A stretch of 64,000 nt of DNA from Symsagittifera roscoffensis (Eukaryota; Xenacoelomorpha; Acoela; Convolutidae), in assembly GCF_963678635.1 (NCBI RefSeq), contig NC_087066.1, forward strand, positions 25,499,736 through 25,563,735, in the 5' to 3' direction. Positions 13,801-23,300 of the stretch are shown here, piece after piece (within the stretch, counting starts at the first letter, position 1; every line of letters starts with the position of its first letter). The notes under the pieces were generated by a model. It had not been told where the DNA came from. It worked only from the letters and a program-made list of their open reading frames with translations, and did not search any database. The position numbers and the translations under genes were made by a program.

Positions 13801-16800
13801 TGTTCCCGGTCCTGTTCCTGTCTCTTCACCCTCTGTCTCTCCATGTCCAACTGGGCCTCCATCTCCTCGTACAACTTGCTCAGCTCCTCATCATGCAACA
13901 CTGCCCTCGTCTTCAGAGCCTCCTCCAACTCCCTCTGCTCAGCCACTGTCGCACGCATGTCACGCACCATCTACATCACACCATTAATAAGTACCAAGTA
14001 CAGCATCGGGGGGGGGGGGCGTTCCCTTCCGTTTTCTCCGTTTTCTGGATTTGACTGCCCTGACCACTCAAAAGTTCCTTTAAGCTAATTTACGACAGCC
14101 ATTTTTTCGACCTCCTTGAACTTTTTCTAAAAAAATTTTTGGTGCCAAAATACTCTAGCTAGAAGGGAAAACTAATTCGAAAAAATTTCCAAAAAAGGCC
14201 CCAAAACATCATTTTTGGCCTTTTTTTTCCAAAAAGGGGTAATTACAGTGCTTTGGGAGAGCTTGAAAATTAAAAATTATTTTGTTCGAACTAAACAAGC
14301 GTTAAAAACCTAGGTCTGCGCTTGATTTATAAGTTTAAGAGAAAATCAGCGTAGAGAGAGGCTGAGGATCTTGGGAAAACTACACCATTTTGCGAATAGG
14401 AGAAATTCGTCAAGTTCAATGCTCTTAGCGGTTGAGTTAGTTTTTAACATAAAATCTGAAGAACTAACTCAACCGTTAAGAGCATTTCGAGCATTGAACT
14501 TAACGAATTTCCAATGTTCGGAAAATGGTGTAGCTTTCCCAAGATACCAGTTTTATTAGATCATTGATCCTTCTTTTCACAATGTTTTTCAGCAATCGCG
14601 ACAAAAGGACACTGTCAACAGTCAAGTCAACAACAAGTTTTTTGTTCGATCACTTTATGCAAAAAACGGCCCTCGATATTCAAAAAGTTCTCGCAAAGAC
14701 TGTCTATCAATGGAAAAACAATTCATTAACTAAGGACAGATTAACTTTGGATACCTCTTCTGCAGTTCATTGAAACTAAAACTTTTTTATGATTTGTGAA
14801 AAATATACCATTTAAATTTTGCTTATCCACTTTTTTTCACTTCACGTGGCCAGTTAAAAAGAAAATCCTAATTAGAAATTTGTTCACGAAACGACATTCG
14901 TTTGTTCTTTTTTCCATTATTCCATAATTCCATTTTGTTCTTATTCCATGAAAAACGTCTGTTCTCATCTTTAACAAATTAATTTAGTCTTTTCAACGTG
15001 TTTTGAGCGCTGAAAAAGTTATTCATATTATTAAGAACTTTGTGCCTTGTTTAAACATCAGTAAAAAACCGCAACCCAATTTCAACTTCGGAAACTAAAT
15101 ACGGTACTGCCCGCGGATGCCTTTTCTTCGAGCAATACCTATTCTACTTATATATTTTTTATTTTTTGCCATTATATCCGTAATCTTGTAAGGCTGTAAT
15201 GGCAACTCTGCGTTCAACGCTTAGATTGCTATTCGCATGCTAAACAGCATGACCTGGCCAAACTATTATTTAATTTTACCTTGACTATTATTTCAATGTT
15301 TTGCTGTGACTGAAAACCAAAACTATCAAATAGTTCAATTTTGTAAATTCTGGGACTGTCCTGCTCTTTCAAAGGCTAATGAACATATCAACACTTCAAA
15401 ACAGTTAATACTAAGAAAATTTGAAAGAAGTCAAGACGAGGTTGAAATAGTATATTTGATCCCCTGCCAAATGGCAATGATAGTGTGTGAAGATGAGTTC
15501 TCACTTGACTTCTAGCTTCAGGTCCACCCCAGCCTGATCCTTTTCGGCTGCAATAGTGGTAACACATGAAAATGCTAAGACCAAAAAAAAACGGCCGAGT
15601 CCCAAAAAATTAGCTTCGCTTAACAAGAATAATTCAATCTAGAATTTGGGATAAGAAAACAAATGGAATATCCTTAGACAAGCCGTTAAGGCCTACTGAT
15701 AGCTCCTCTGCGACTTGCAGGAACCACAATTAAAGAACGATTAATTCTGACGTTAACGTCCACAAGACGAGCATTTACCGTCTCTTTCTGGAGAACCGTT
15801 GTTGAGCCCCCCGGTGAAGTTCTTATGTGCTCCTAATGATCTTTGTAAAAGTTTCAGAGCCATGAATTATTTCAATAAAGAAGACTGAACTTGCCTTCGA
15901 TAGGAAATCTTCAAAAAGGTTCACACTATTCGGGTCTGTGCTTCTCAGCCGAGTCCATATATGCTTCAAACTATTCGCATCAGGGACCACTTCATGGCCT
16001 TTCAACTGCTGCAGAAGTTGTTCAAACTGTTCTCCGTCTTCATTGGGGTCATTTGAGGAGCCATTAGTGGCCACAGAGTTCTTTTTATGGCCTTTAGCGG
16101 CTACTTCCACTGGGTCTTCGTCTTCATGGCCATCGACATAGCTGAGAAACTGTCCGAATCCATCGGTGAACTCCTCGAAACTGAAATGATTCTTTTTAGT
16201 TCATTTTTATTGTTTACTTATCTAAATGTTCGAGTTTGCCAAAATATTTGAAGCAGCTGTGTAAAAAATACAACACTAGCTTTAAAAAAACAAAAAGCCC
16301 CAACTTAGCTTTAAAAAACAGAAAAATCAGAATAAGGATCGCCGAATGCTTCCCGATTTGTGAAAGAATGTAAGAAATTATATGAATATTTCTTATAACG
16401 AAGTTTCATCAAAGAACTCTATCTAGCTGAATTCGATAGCTCGATCTAGCTCAATTTGATAGCTCGATCTAGCAGAATTCGATAGCTCGATCTAGCTGAA
16501 TTCGATAGCTCGATCTAGCTGAAATCGATAGCTCGATCTAGCTGAATCCCATGGCTCGGTCATTAAATAAATGTACGTTGGCTAATTATCGACAATCAGA
16601 TTGATATATCAGCGCCTTTTTTTCACACACAATGTCGTGATTGCCTATGAAACAAAAACGAATCTATACGTAACTCGGAAAAAACGAAAGATTTGCTAAG
16701 CTGCCAAAATTCTGGGTTTCATTTCTTAAAATGAACGAATTATACATATAAGTTTAAGATTTTCACAATGTAACCAGAATTCTATAATTACCATCATACT

Positions 16801-19800
16801 GCTAAACTGGAAGTTTGCATACTAGGTATAAATTTGCATATGCTAGCAAATGAGTTAAATGAAATTAAGTTTTGTTAGTAGGTGAAAAATTTTTACTAGA
16901 TATAGCGGTGAGCGCAGAAACTTTTTAAGGAAGGTGGGATACTTTATTGAAGGTCGATCAAACTTATTTTGTGAGCATTTCGGTAACCCTAAAAACGATA
17001 TTTTGAAAACATGTTATCTAATTTGAAAATATACAGGTCAAAAAACTTGTTGAGAGATGTTTTGAAAAGGATTGATATAAAACAATTGAGTGTTTCTGGC
17101 GAGCGTTTCCTTTTCAATACTAATATAAATTGACGCCGAATGCGCCTGCATAAAAAGTTACGGACCTATTAACCAAAATTGGAAGTCATAAAAGAGTGTC
17201 AAAGTCAGACAACATTTCGAAAACATTTGAGAATGATAATGAACGCTAGCGCTTGAAAGTCGTCTATTTCACTCGCTTTATGCAGCAAAAATTTATCTGT
17301 GAAAACTGAAAAAGTTATTCGGAAGCAAATTATTTGAACATTTCGGTCGATTATTATGTCATCGAATGGAAAACAGCAATCTCAACAAGGACAAGGTGGC
17401 GCGGATGAGGCACTGCGGAAGCTACTGGTAAAGTTCACAGATGAGGCAGCGAGGATCGCAGTTCAAGAAGTGGCAGTAAGACATGGGAAAAAAGAAAAGG
17501 AATTTGAAGAAAAGTTGGATAGACTCACATTGTTTTGTGATGAAATGAGTTTAAGACTTAGGGATTAGAAAAAAAAACCTCAAAAGACTCTGTGATTATT
17601 AGAAATCCCCGTTCGACCCCAGAATAGATAGACAGTTGCTTAAAAATATTGTGGGTATCGCTAAAAAATACTTTGATATTGATCTCAATGGTGACAACTT
17701 AAAGCATTTCATATGTTTCCTAGGACAAATTGTTGCGCAATGATGTGTTTCCACCTGTGATATTGAAATTTGCACATTTTCTCAAAAAAGATGACTTTAA
17801 CAACAAACAGAAATTGCTAAAAAGTTGTGTTAATCCATTAAACTGTAATACATGCGGTTAAATGGGCGATTGCCTTCTGTCGAGACTTTGCCGAAGTAGT
17901 ACGTTGATGAGCTGAACCTGATCCCTTTTACAAAAAACTGCAAAACAATCGTATTTTTTAAAAGGGGGGATAGGGAAGTTTTTGTAACAGTGAAAACAGT
18001 CAATGATTTTCACGGCTGAAAGGATGCTATCAAAAGACAAAAACAAAATAATCAGCAGCCTCAAAGGTTCAAAAAAGTTTCACTGCTATCAGCCCAATTT
18101 AAAAAGCATTAGCGAGCTATGCTAGCCTCTCTCCTGAATAAAAAAGAAAAGTGTCCTACGCAAAATTCTCTGATGCAAAATTCTCTGATGCAAAAAAAAC
18201 AGTCTGATGCAAAAATTGTATAGAGCCGCAGTAAAGTTAGTAGTTTTTTGACAGATTTGGTGCTCACTAACTTTATTGGTGCTCAAAACAAATCGATCTT
18301 TCTTTCTACCGATTTTGCCTGATGAGCAATTTAAATTTTTGTTAAGTTAAACTAAGATTTTGTTGAGTAGGAATTCGCGATAAAGCTGTTAACTATTTTT
18401 TATAATAACAAATGAACAACATTTTCAGTGAAAATCATTATGAACAATATTAATGAACAACAAAAACACTTATATCAAAGGCAAGCAACCTAACAAGCCT
18501 ATACAAATGATAAGAGACTCGCTTAGAAAAACCATGAGACACAAACGGAAGCAACACATTTTTTTCGTCAACAGTGTGAAGCCAACAGTAAAAAAACGGA
18601 GATGAGTAATGCATTAAAAGTAATATATCAGCTGAAACTTTGAACCATTTTTTATTGACATTGGATCAAACCTAGCTGAATCTCTAAAATGGAGTGCAAT
18701 TTTAAAAATCTGAAAACAGTAAAGAATACATGTTATTCATCGAAATTGACAGAGCAAAAAACTTTTGAAACTATTGGTAGTTTGCAAAACAAAAGAAGCC
18801 ATGGAAGCCGTGGACTCCTAAAATTTTTCAAAAAAAAATATTTATCCGGCGATTGGTTCTACTTTAAAGCATTTAATTAATCGAGTACTTGAAGAAGAGT
18901 TTTATCCGGAATGTTTGAAACTTGCTAAAGTTATTCCAATTCACAAAATTGGAAAGAAAGATCCAAACACAACTTACAGGCGAATATCACTGCTATTAGA
19001 TTCTTTTTTGAAAATAAAGTGTTTCGAACAATCAGAAGAGTTTTTGTCAAAACGATCAAGAATTGACGCAATTCTGGAAATTCTCGAATCAATTGAATTC
19101 TTTTTATTAAATAAGAAAATTAGTTTTTGCGCCCTAATTGATTTATCGAAAATTTTTGATGCCTGTTAACAATGAAATTGAACTGAGAAGATGCTCATTG
19201 TACGGATTGAGAGGAAAACCATTTTCATTTCTTAAATCATATCTAGAGAACCGATACCAATTTTTTCAAATAAATCGATTAAAGAAAACTCAACATAAGA
19301 AAAATTGCGGGGTCCCTGAAGGATCAGTTCTGGGTCCACTTCTATTTCTACTTTACATCAAGGATCTCTCCAAAATTTCAAAAACAACAACGTGTTTTTT
19401 TGCAGTTGATACTGATTTTTTTGGCGATGTTTCAGAATACAACTTTGATCTAGATTTGAACATTATAGTAACATGGATGCAGCAATTAAACTAAAGATAA
19501 ACCAAGACAAAACCAAAACAACTGTTTTCAGCTCAAAGAAAATAAAACCGTTGATAAAATTCCGAATTAGTGTCTTAAAAACTGAAAATCGTGTTAGATG
19601 TTTGGGATTTCAAACTGATCGCAATTTGAGCTTTACTGAACATATTTGAAATGTGAAAAATAGTTGCGCAAAATCTAATTCATTTCTCTACCAAACTAAA
19701 ATCATTTGAGAGTCTATAAAAGCAACATTCAACTATTTTATCAACATGGAATACTGATATATGGCTGCACCTCAGAAACAATCTTGACAAACAAAAAAAA

Positions 19801-21640
19801 ATTGAGAATAATCATCAGGAAAAAAAATCGATGAAGTAAGATCGACGAGACAAAAATAACAAGTTTACTCAATCTATGAGCTACATAAATACGAAATCTT
19901 AATAGTACTAACAAAAATCATAAGGAAAAATCATACAAGTAACGATGTGAATAATTTCACAACATCAAAAATTGATAAAGCATCTTCTAAATGACACACG
20001 GATTAGGGCATTACGAAGCAATCGGTACTAAATAAATTTAAAATAAAAAATTATGCGAGCTAGGCTTTTATCAATCTAGACTAAAAAGTTTTGTTAAAGA
20101 TAATGATGGAAATCGATGAAAACTGGATTGAACTTTTTTTGACGAGTAACTAGTTTGTTTCATTAAAAAATAAAAATCCTTCTTTTTTTATGGATTAGCT
20201 CTACATCTACAGAAACGGTTTATGTAAAACTTCAGTTTTCAATCGGATAAAAAAAATGCATTCTGACTTATGGAAAAACATGGTTTCTGAATGGTCAGCT
20301 TTACGGTGACCATTCGAATCGGCGCTACCAAAACTGTGCATTAATAAGAAATAGTTTCTGTAATGTGCCTGATTCGTAAACGAATTTATGTTTTATTATT
20401 TTTATAATTCATTATCAGAATTGAGGAAGGTACTCCTCCCCTTCAACACGCTACTGGCTACTGACTAGGATCCTAACCATAGAGGAGGCTATTGTTCAAC
20501 TGTCATTTTATAAGACGAACATTCAAACTCACCCTCTGAATATGAAATTCGTTCTAGATGAATATACATTTAAAAACTAGTGCCCACCTCAGGTATCCAT
20601 TGCCATCATCGTCTAGTCTGTCGAACACCTCTTCCAACACATCTGCAGTCAGAGGGAGTTCATGTGTCAACCTGAAAATATACAGACAGATAAGATCTAT
20701 TAATGAATTCGTTTTCGAGAAGGGAACAGAATTGATTATGATTTAAACAACTCATTGCAATAGAAAAGAAGTCCCATTTCGAATGAGCACCAAAAAAGCC
20801 ATAGTTAGCTGCCAATCGAGTGCTGTCTTCAAAAACGTTTAGTGGTGTCGTGTCATTTTTTTTGAAAAGAGTGGTGTCATATTTCAAAAATTTATCTAAA
20901 AACCTAAGTTCTTACGCTAAAATTCTTGAGCTGAAGTTCTAAAAATTTTTAAGTTAAAGTTCACAATTAGCTGATTGATATCTTAGCTGATTGATATCTA
21001 AGTTCAAATAATCAATCGAAAACACATTTAACAAAAATGTGGTGCCATTTTGAGATTTTTTGATCTGATCGCTTCAAAAAGTCAAACTCGATATTAAAAA
21101 ATGCATTGGTCTCAAAATAAACCCTGTATTGCATCAAACATTAAAATTAACCAATTAAGAGAATACAAAAATAGACAGACGCAAATTCTTTGAGAGTTAC
21201 ATCGTGCGAAAAAAAACGTTGATTAAAGCATTTTGGAATGATAATTTTTGAACCGTTTCATAAATTGTCTTTGACAAACGAGTTCTGAAAGTTATTCGAC
21301 AAAACATTTTTCAATAATATTATCATGTAGAAAACCAAGAAAACCAAATCGGTGGGTCTAAAAAGATTGGACTCATTAAAATATTAGCTAATTTTTGTCC
21401 CCTCCCCCTACCCCAACCCCGTTCACGTCCTCAGTAGTACATCGGGTTCTCGTATATCAGAATTATACGTCACAATTTGGAATATCAAATCATTACGCTT
21501 GCAAATAACCTCAGCAGATCACGGCGTGTAATGAACCCTTTGCACTCCTTGTCGCAAATGCCAAACAACTCCACTGCTTTTTCCCGGAGAAGGTTCTGGG
21601 TGTCGACTGCCGGGTCCTGGCAGAGAACTTCCTCGTGCAT
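1658..21640 (-). CDS. CRACR2A-like: CRACR2A/RASEF-type EF-hand, coiled-coil, Rab GTPase (15 exons, 913 aa)
   Basis: Large Rab GTPase with Ca2+-binding EF-hands; in vertebrates such proteins act on vesicles and as Ca2+-regulated dynein adaptors. Coding exons, from the 5' end: 21640-21510, 20671-20588, 16180-15895, 13970-13797, 13365-13195, 10964-10898, 7610-7492, 7195-6853, 6269-6100, 5649-5455, 5084-4920, 4655-4443, 3513-3295, 2911-2748, 1898-1658. They sum to 2742 nt, in frame throughout. EF-hand loops are D30-D41 (DKECKGFITRRD) and D64-E75 (DDDGNGYLSFEE). A coiled coil covers roughly residues 168-370, an acidic stretch about 375-425, and the Rab domain starts near 720: P-loop GDSGVGKS 727-734, switch I T752, WDTAGQ 774-779, NKMD 834-837, SSR in place of SAK, C-terminal KKSGCC for geranylgeranylation. 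The first EF-hand resembles CRACR2A most closely. ATG 21640 has an in-frame TGA two codons upstream. Residue numbers are from my hand splice; 5' UTR exons are not located. Confidence 0.9.
2128..2600 (+). repeat. MITE-like repeat family A, copy 1
   Basis: Lies in Rab gene intron 14. It shares over 300 bp with the inverted copy at 59.84-60.17 kb: the head CTCGTACCAGGGCGAAG, GGAACGATTTCTAAG, and a core palindrome of GCGCGA/TCGCGC type. A third copy (54.38-54.69 kb) matches its right half, and a short one lies at 11.4 kb. No coding capacity, so probably a non-autonomous DNA element or SINE-like repeat. Confidence 0.7.
2748..2911 (-). CDS. CRACR2A-like: Rab gene exon 14: switch II to NKxD
   Basis: Starts ERYRSITKQYFRR, the Rab switch II, then AIVVMYDVT. 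Acceptor GTTTCAG. I place the end after GGCAA with donor GCAAGT, so the split codon AA|C gives the asparagine of NKMD. A site 4 nt earlier (donor GCAAGC) with an acceptor also shifted by 4 nt keeps the frame but gives SKMD. Confidence 0.9.
3295..3513 (-). CDS. CRACR2A-like: Rab gene exon 13: P-loop to switch II
   Basis: Residues 707-779, the first half of the Rab domain: the P-loop GDSGVGKSS, switch I PATVGVDY with its Mg2+-binding threonine, and the DTAGQ motif split at GQ|E by the intron. Acceptor GCTTTAG, donor GTTAGT. Confidence 0.93.
3802..3815 (+). repeat. Poly-G tract
   Basis: Run of about 14 G in Rab gene intron 12. Similar G or C runs occur near 13,041-13,062, 14,009-14,018 and 49,971-49,980; such tracts may also hide sequencing length errors. 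Confidence 0.8.
4118..4340 (+). mobile_element. tRNA-derived SINE-like element
   Basis: In Rab gene intron 12, TGGCGAAGTGGCTGAG matches a Pol III A box and GGTTCGATGCC a B box, about 33 nt apart. An ACCT/AGGT stem can form between them, but acceptor and T stems do not pair, so it is not a working tRNA. The unrelated tail contains CACAACAGCGG, seen again near 5,895 and 5,926. Family membership is inferred. Confidence 0.5.
4443..4655 (-). CDS. CRACR2A-like: Rab gene exon 12: linker before the Rab domain
   Basis: Residues 636-706, polar linker ending NQFQE. Acceptor TTTTTCAG, donor GAG|GTATGC. A competing longer frame on this strand is a shadow; only this frame joins phase 0 exons on both sides. 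Confidence 0.82.
4920..5084 (-). CDS. CRACR2A-like: Rab gene exon 11: Gly-rich and acidic linker
   Basis: Residues 581-635. A Gly/Pro-rich start (YMPPGGDSGRGGEGE) runs into an acidic helix. Locally GC-rich compared with the introns. Acceptor TTACTTAG, donor GTTGGG; 165 nt, phase 0. Confidence 0.8.
5455..5649 (-). CDS. CRACR2A-like: Rab gene exon 10: linker
   Basis: Residues 516-580, starting with a basic patch (KGIRRRHTSKNKDK) and continuing Ser/Leu-rich. Acceptor TTGTTTCAG, donor GTGAGA chosen because it restores phase 0 into exon 11. Confidence 0.8.
5880..5965 (+). repeat. Short repeat sharing the SINE-like tail
   Basis: In Rab gene intron 9, GGGTCACAACAGCGG is present twice about 30 bp apart, and the second copy continues TTCGCC...GAGCTGTACAG, resembling the tail of the 4.1-kb SINE-like element. 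Confidence 0.4.
6100..6269 (-). CDS. CRACR2A-like: Rab gene exon 9: linker
   Basis: Residues 459-515, polar, with a basic Ser/Arg cluster (SSNRRRSLSLKR) that looks like a phosphorylation-type motif. Acceptor GAATTCAG, donor GTAAAA. Confidence 0.8.
6853..7195 (-). CDS. CRACR2A-like: Rab gene exon 8: acidic linker
   Basis: Residues 345-458. The end of the coiled coil is followed by a very acidic low-complexity stretch (EDDEEEADDDE, FEEEDEG) of probable disorder. Acceptor ATATGTAG, donor GTGAGA. Linkers of this kind separate coiled coil and Rab domain in RASEF and CRACR2A. Confidence 0.85.
7492..7610 (-). CDS. CRACR2A-like: Rab gene exon 7: coiled coil
   Basis: Residues 305-344, a basic then leucine-rich helix ending QLREENKLLK. 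Acceptor TTGTTTCAG, donor GTACAG; begins in phase 1 and ends in phase 0. Confidence 0.85.
7611..10897 (-). other. Rab gene intron 6 (3.3 kb)
   Basis: AT-rich, without a supported gene. At 7,700-7,910 it holds a copy of dispersed repeat family B (AAAATAGGGTC..TTACAGAG, then a TTTGGTC..ACCT tail). Open frames such as 9452-9784 plus have low-complexity composition and no recognisable motif. Confidence 0.6.
7700..7910 (+). repeat. Dispersed repeat family B, copy 1
   Basis: Shares an ordered set of short blocks (TGGCAAAATAGGGTC, TTACAGAG, GAGAG, TTTGGTC-ACCT) with 12,840-13,085 and 14,110-14,310, and more weakly with 53,330-53,450. No coding capacity; divergent, so probably old. Confidence 0.4.
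10898..10964 (-). CDS. CRACR2A-like: Rab gene exon 6: coiled coil, 67 nt
   Basis: Residues 283-304, helical (RKLDTSYHETQQYLKTIKDQ). Acceptor TTGCTTAG, donor GTGAGT. Found only through frame and splice continuity, since it is too short to stand out as an open frame. Confidence 0.8.
11400..11490 (-). repeat. MITE-like repeat family A, short copy
   Basis: On the minus strand it reads AACAAGACTGCTCG, then CAG.GCGA, then GCCTATGGAGCAGTAAT, matching the head of copy 1 at 2,128-2,200. Located in Rab gene intron 5. Confidence 0.5.
12840..13085 (+). repeat. Dispersed repeat family B, copy 2, with poly-C tract
   Basis: Rab gene intron 5. Contains GACAAAATAGGGTCCTTA, then TTGGTCGACCT, matching 7.8 kb and 14.2 kb, and ends in a nearly pure C run (about 13,041-13,062). 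Confidence 0.4.
13195..13365 (-). CDS. CRACR2A-like: Rab gene exon 5: coiled coil
   Basis: Residues 226-282, continuing the coiled coil (EEMLEELQQKERQLQELI). Acceptor GTCATAG, donor ACG|GTCTGT; 171 nt, phase 0. The donor is the weakest GT site in the gene but is the only one that keeps the frame. Confidence 0.82.
13797..13970 (-). CDS. CRACR2A-like: Rab gene exon 4: coiled coil
   Basis: Residues 168-225, rich in E, R, Q and L with heptad-like spacing. Acceptor GATGTAG, donor GTAGGG, phase 0 on both sides (174 nt). Confidence 0.85.
14110..14310 (+). repeat. Dispersed repeat family B, copy 3
   Basis: Rab gene intron 3. Contains AAAAAGGGGTAATTACAGTG and GGGAGAGCTTG, in the same order as copies 1 and 2. 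Confidence 0.35.
14368..14545. repeat. Fold-back inverted repeat element
   Basis: Two imperfect arms of about 80 bp (14,368-14,445 and 14,462-14,545) are reverse complements: the left begins ATCTTGGGAAAACTACACC and the right ends TGGTGTAGCTTTCCCAAGAT. The loop is about 16 nt. It lies in Rab gene intron 3 and is probably a MITE or a collapsed inverted duplication. Confidence 0.85.
15895..16180 (-). CDS. CRACR2A-like: Rab gene exon 3: EF-hand 2 end and linker
   Basis: Residues 72-167. It completes the second EF-hand (SFEEF) and runs into a Gln/Glu-rich helical segment ending NLFEDFLSK. Acceptor ATTTCAG; the donor is GCAAGT after AAG, a GC-AG intron with an otherwise perfect consensus. Confidence 0.85.
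16415..16560 (+). repeat. 23-bp minisatellite, about 6 copies
   Basis: Tandem copies of GATAGCTCGATCTAGCTGAATTC with few substitutions, in Rab gene intron 2, about 240 bp 5' of exon 3 (gene sense). Confidence 0.92.
17356..17568 (+). pseudogene. LINE ORF1 remnant, coiled-coil N-terminus
   Basis: 70 codons, starting MSSNGKQQSQQGQGG then a charged amphipathic helix (KEKEFEEKLDRLTLFCDEM). A stop follows, but downstream sequence to about 17,860 still gives protein-like fragments (IRNPRSTPE, LLKNIVGIAKKYFDIDLNG, LKFAHFLKKDDF) in shifting frames, as expected of an RRM-type LINE ORF1. Assignment rests on position upstream of the RT and on these fragments. Confidence 0.5.
18870..19660 (+). pseudogene. 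LINE reverse transcriptase fragment
   Basis: RT motifs occur in order on the plus strand with stops and frameshifts. The catalytic box, normally FADD, reads FFAVDTD, so the domain is dead even where open. The 3' blocks INQDKTKTTVFSS and CLGFQTDRNLSFTEHI match the conserved region after the fingers and palm of jockey/CR1-type enzymes. Confidence 0.85.
20588..20671 (-). CDS. CRACR2A-like: Rab gene exon 2: EF-hand 2, first part
   Basis: Residues 44-72, including an ELPLT segment typical of CRACR2A-type proteins and most of the loop DDDGNGYL. Acceptor TTTTCAG, donor GTGGGC; the final AG joins the T that opens exon 3 to make a serine codon. The second EF loop is canonical. Confidence 0.88.
21510..21640 (-). 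CDS. CRACR2A-like: Rab gene exon 1: start and EF-hand 1
   Basis: Encodes residues 1-44. The loop DKECKGFITRRD has acidic positions 1, 3 and 12 and the central glycine at position 6; position 5 is K, so Ca2+ affinity may be reduced. Donor GTTATT. The split codon AG|G is completed by exon 2. Confidence 0.85.
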
Positions 21641-22430
21641 TCCTCAATTACAGGAGCACGAGTTGTAATATTATATTTCCGACTCAGACAATAAACACAA
21701 TTTGACTTTTGGGTAAATAGATAAATTTCATTTTTTGAAAGCGTAATATATAAAATGCAGAATGAAAAAGCTGCAGATTCGTTTCACTTTTTGCTACAAA
21801 ATGAGAAAGTTTCAAGTTGGTGTTTTTTTGCGTTACTATTTATATTATTTGGCGCAATGAAAAATTGTGATATAAGCTGAAGGATAAAAATTTTATACAT
21901 ATATTCAAGTAAGTTTTTTCAAGCTATGTTGCAACAAGTGCGTTCAAGTGGAATTCGGGACAATTTTAAAGTGACTGCAATAAATTCAATTTTCGAATTT
22001 TTCCAGCAAATTATGCTGAAGACGTTGAAACTAAATGTTTTTAGTTACCATTTTGGTACCATTATACTGTTCGTCAAAGACTGAAACAGTTGCGCTTTAT
22101 TGTATTTTTTCTATTGACTTCTGACTATAAATGGTTTTTGCGATGTTTATAAAAAGATATCGAATGAATGAGCGTTATTATGCATGGCTTCGCTATAGTT
22201 CAGAAAACGCTGTCACAGATGTTATATCAACAAAAAACTACAGCGCTCTTTTGAGCATCGCATGTAAATGATGAATGAAATTTGATAAATGTTGTTAAAT
22301 ATTAACCCCCTATGTTACCCCTATGATGAAAAAACTCAAGGGTAAGACAACAAATCAAAATTTTGTCATCCCAATTAGCAAAAAATGCATGCAATTTTTA
22401 ACTACGTTTAAAGCAAAGAAGTAGCCTTAC
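21641..22430. other. 5' flank of the Rab gene, no gene seen
   Basis: Sequence upstream of the Rab start codon, presumably carrying promoter and 5' UTR. I found no convincing TATA box or 5' UTR splice site, and no coding features. Confidence 0.4.
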
Positions 22431-23300
22431 ACAGGCATTGGTCCGGTCAAGGAAATTGTCAATATTTTTCCGAAAGTGAGAAATTGCTCACAAGTTCGGG
22501 TAAAAGAATGTATTTGTCAAAATATCAAACATTGATAAAGACTCTTGAAAAAGACCTGTCGGTGGCTGAAAACGAAATTCAATTTATAGTTTCTGGTTGA
22601 CCTTTCGGGTCTTCCTCTGAGTAGCAATAGTGAAGTTTACACGAACAAATAGGAAAAAATCCAGACAAATTCTACATCCTTTTTAGTCGCGCAGATGGAC
22701 CAAATATTTAACGAGAAACATCTTTCAGATAGTCGCCTGTTACGAATTGTTGCCTCACGGCTTAAAAAATCACAGCAAATGAAAAAGTTGTGGTAGAACA
22801 CATCAAAATGGCAGCTTGAAATTTGTCGTGTATTAAATCATGAAAACAATTTGAAAAAGTTTGTTAAAGATGTGTAAGTTGAGTTGTTTGCAAGCGCCAG
22901 TATCGGAGGCCCTGTTTTATACCTGGAAAGCAATCGGAGTCAAACAACTGCACCAGTCGCATCAAGGTCACTGTGTGCGATCAATTTGAATTTATATCAG
23001 CATCCTTTGTAGTGGTACAACTGGATGTTCGAATGCTCGAACGTTCGTTTGACGAAAACCCTTCGTAGGCCCTCGCGAACGTTCGGTCATGTTTGACCTG
23101 TGTTTTATTTACACTAAGTACTCAAGACTCACTACTTTGGCTAGAACAATTCTCTACTTAGCTTTCTCCAGTACCCCGTCAGAGCGTTTTTTTCAGCACT
23201 GCTGGAAACATTGATACCAAGAAAAAGGCAAAACTTACTGTAGATCGTGCAAACATGCAAAATATTCTGCCTAAAAATTGGAAATATTTAAATTTTGATT
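22430..23300 (+). pseudogene. hAT transposase remnant (C-terminal hATC part)
   Basis: At 23,140-23,290 the plus strand reads LARTILYLAFSSTPSER, then after a one-base shift in a T run FFSTAGNIDTKKKAKLT and NMQNILPKNW. This is the hAT dimerisation signature (SER-FS-AG...L....N). Upstream sequence back to about 22,430 gives broken protein-like fragments but no motif I can name, so the 5' limit is loose. Non-functional. Confidence 0.7.

Larger units (their letters stand above)
17330..20130 (+). mobile_element. Decayed non-LTR retrotransposon (LINE) in Rab gene intron 2
   Basis: Lies antisense to the host gene. A 70-codon frame opens it, and the following 300 bp still read like an ORF1 nucleic-acid-binding domain after frameshifts. 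From about 18,870 come reverse-transcriptase blocks: AKVIPIHKIGKKD, then GVPEGSVLGPLLFLLYIKDL at 19,310-19,370, then a degenerate FADD box, then the thumb-like INQDKTKTTVFSS and RCLGFQTDRNLSF blocks to about 19,650. I see no endonuclease. The order suits CR1/L2/Jockey-type LINEs; the clade is not settled. Confidence 0.8.
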
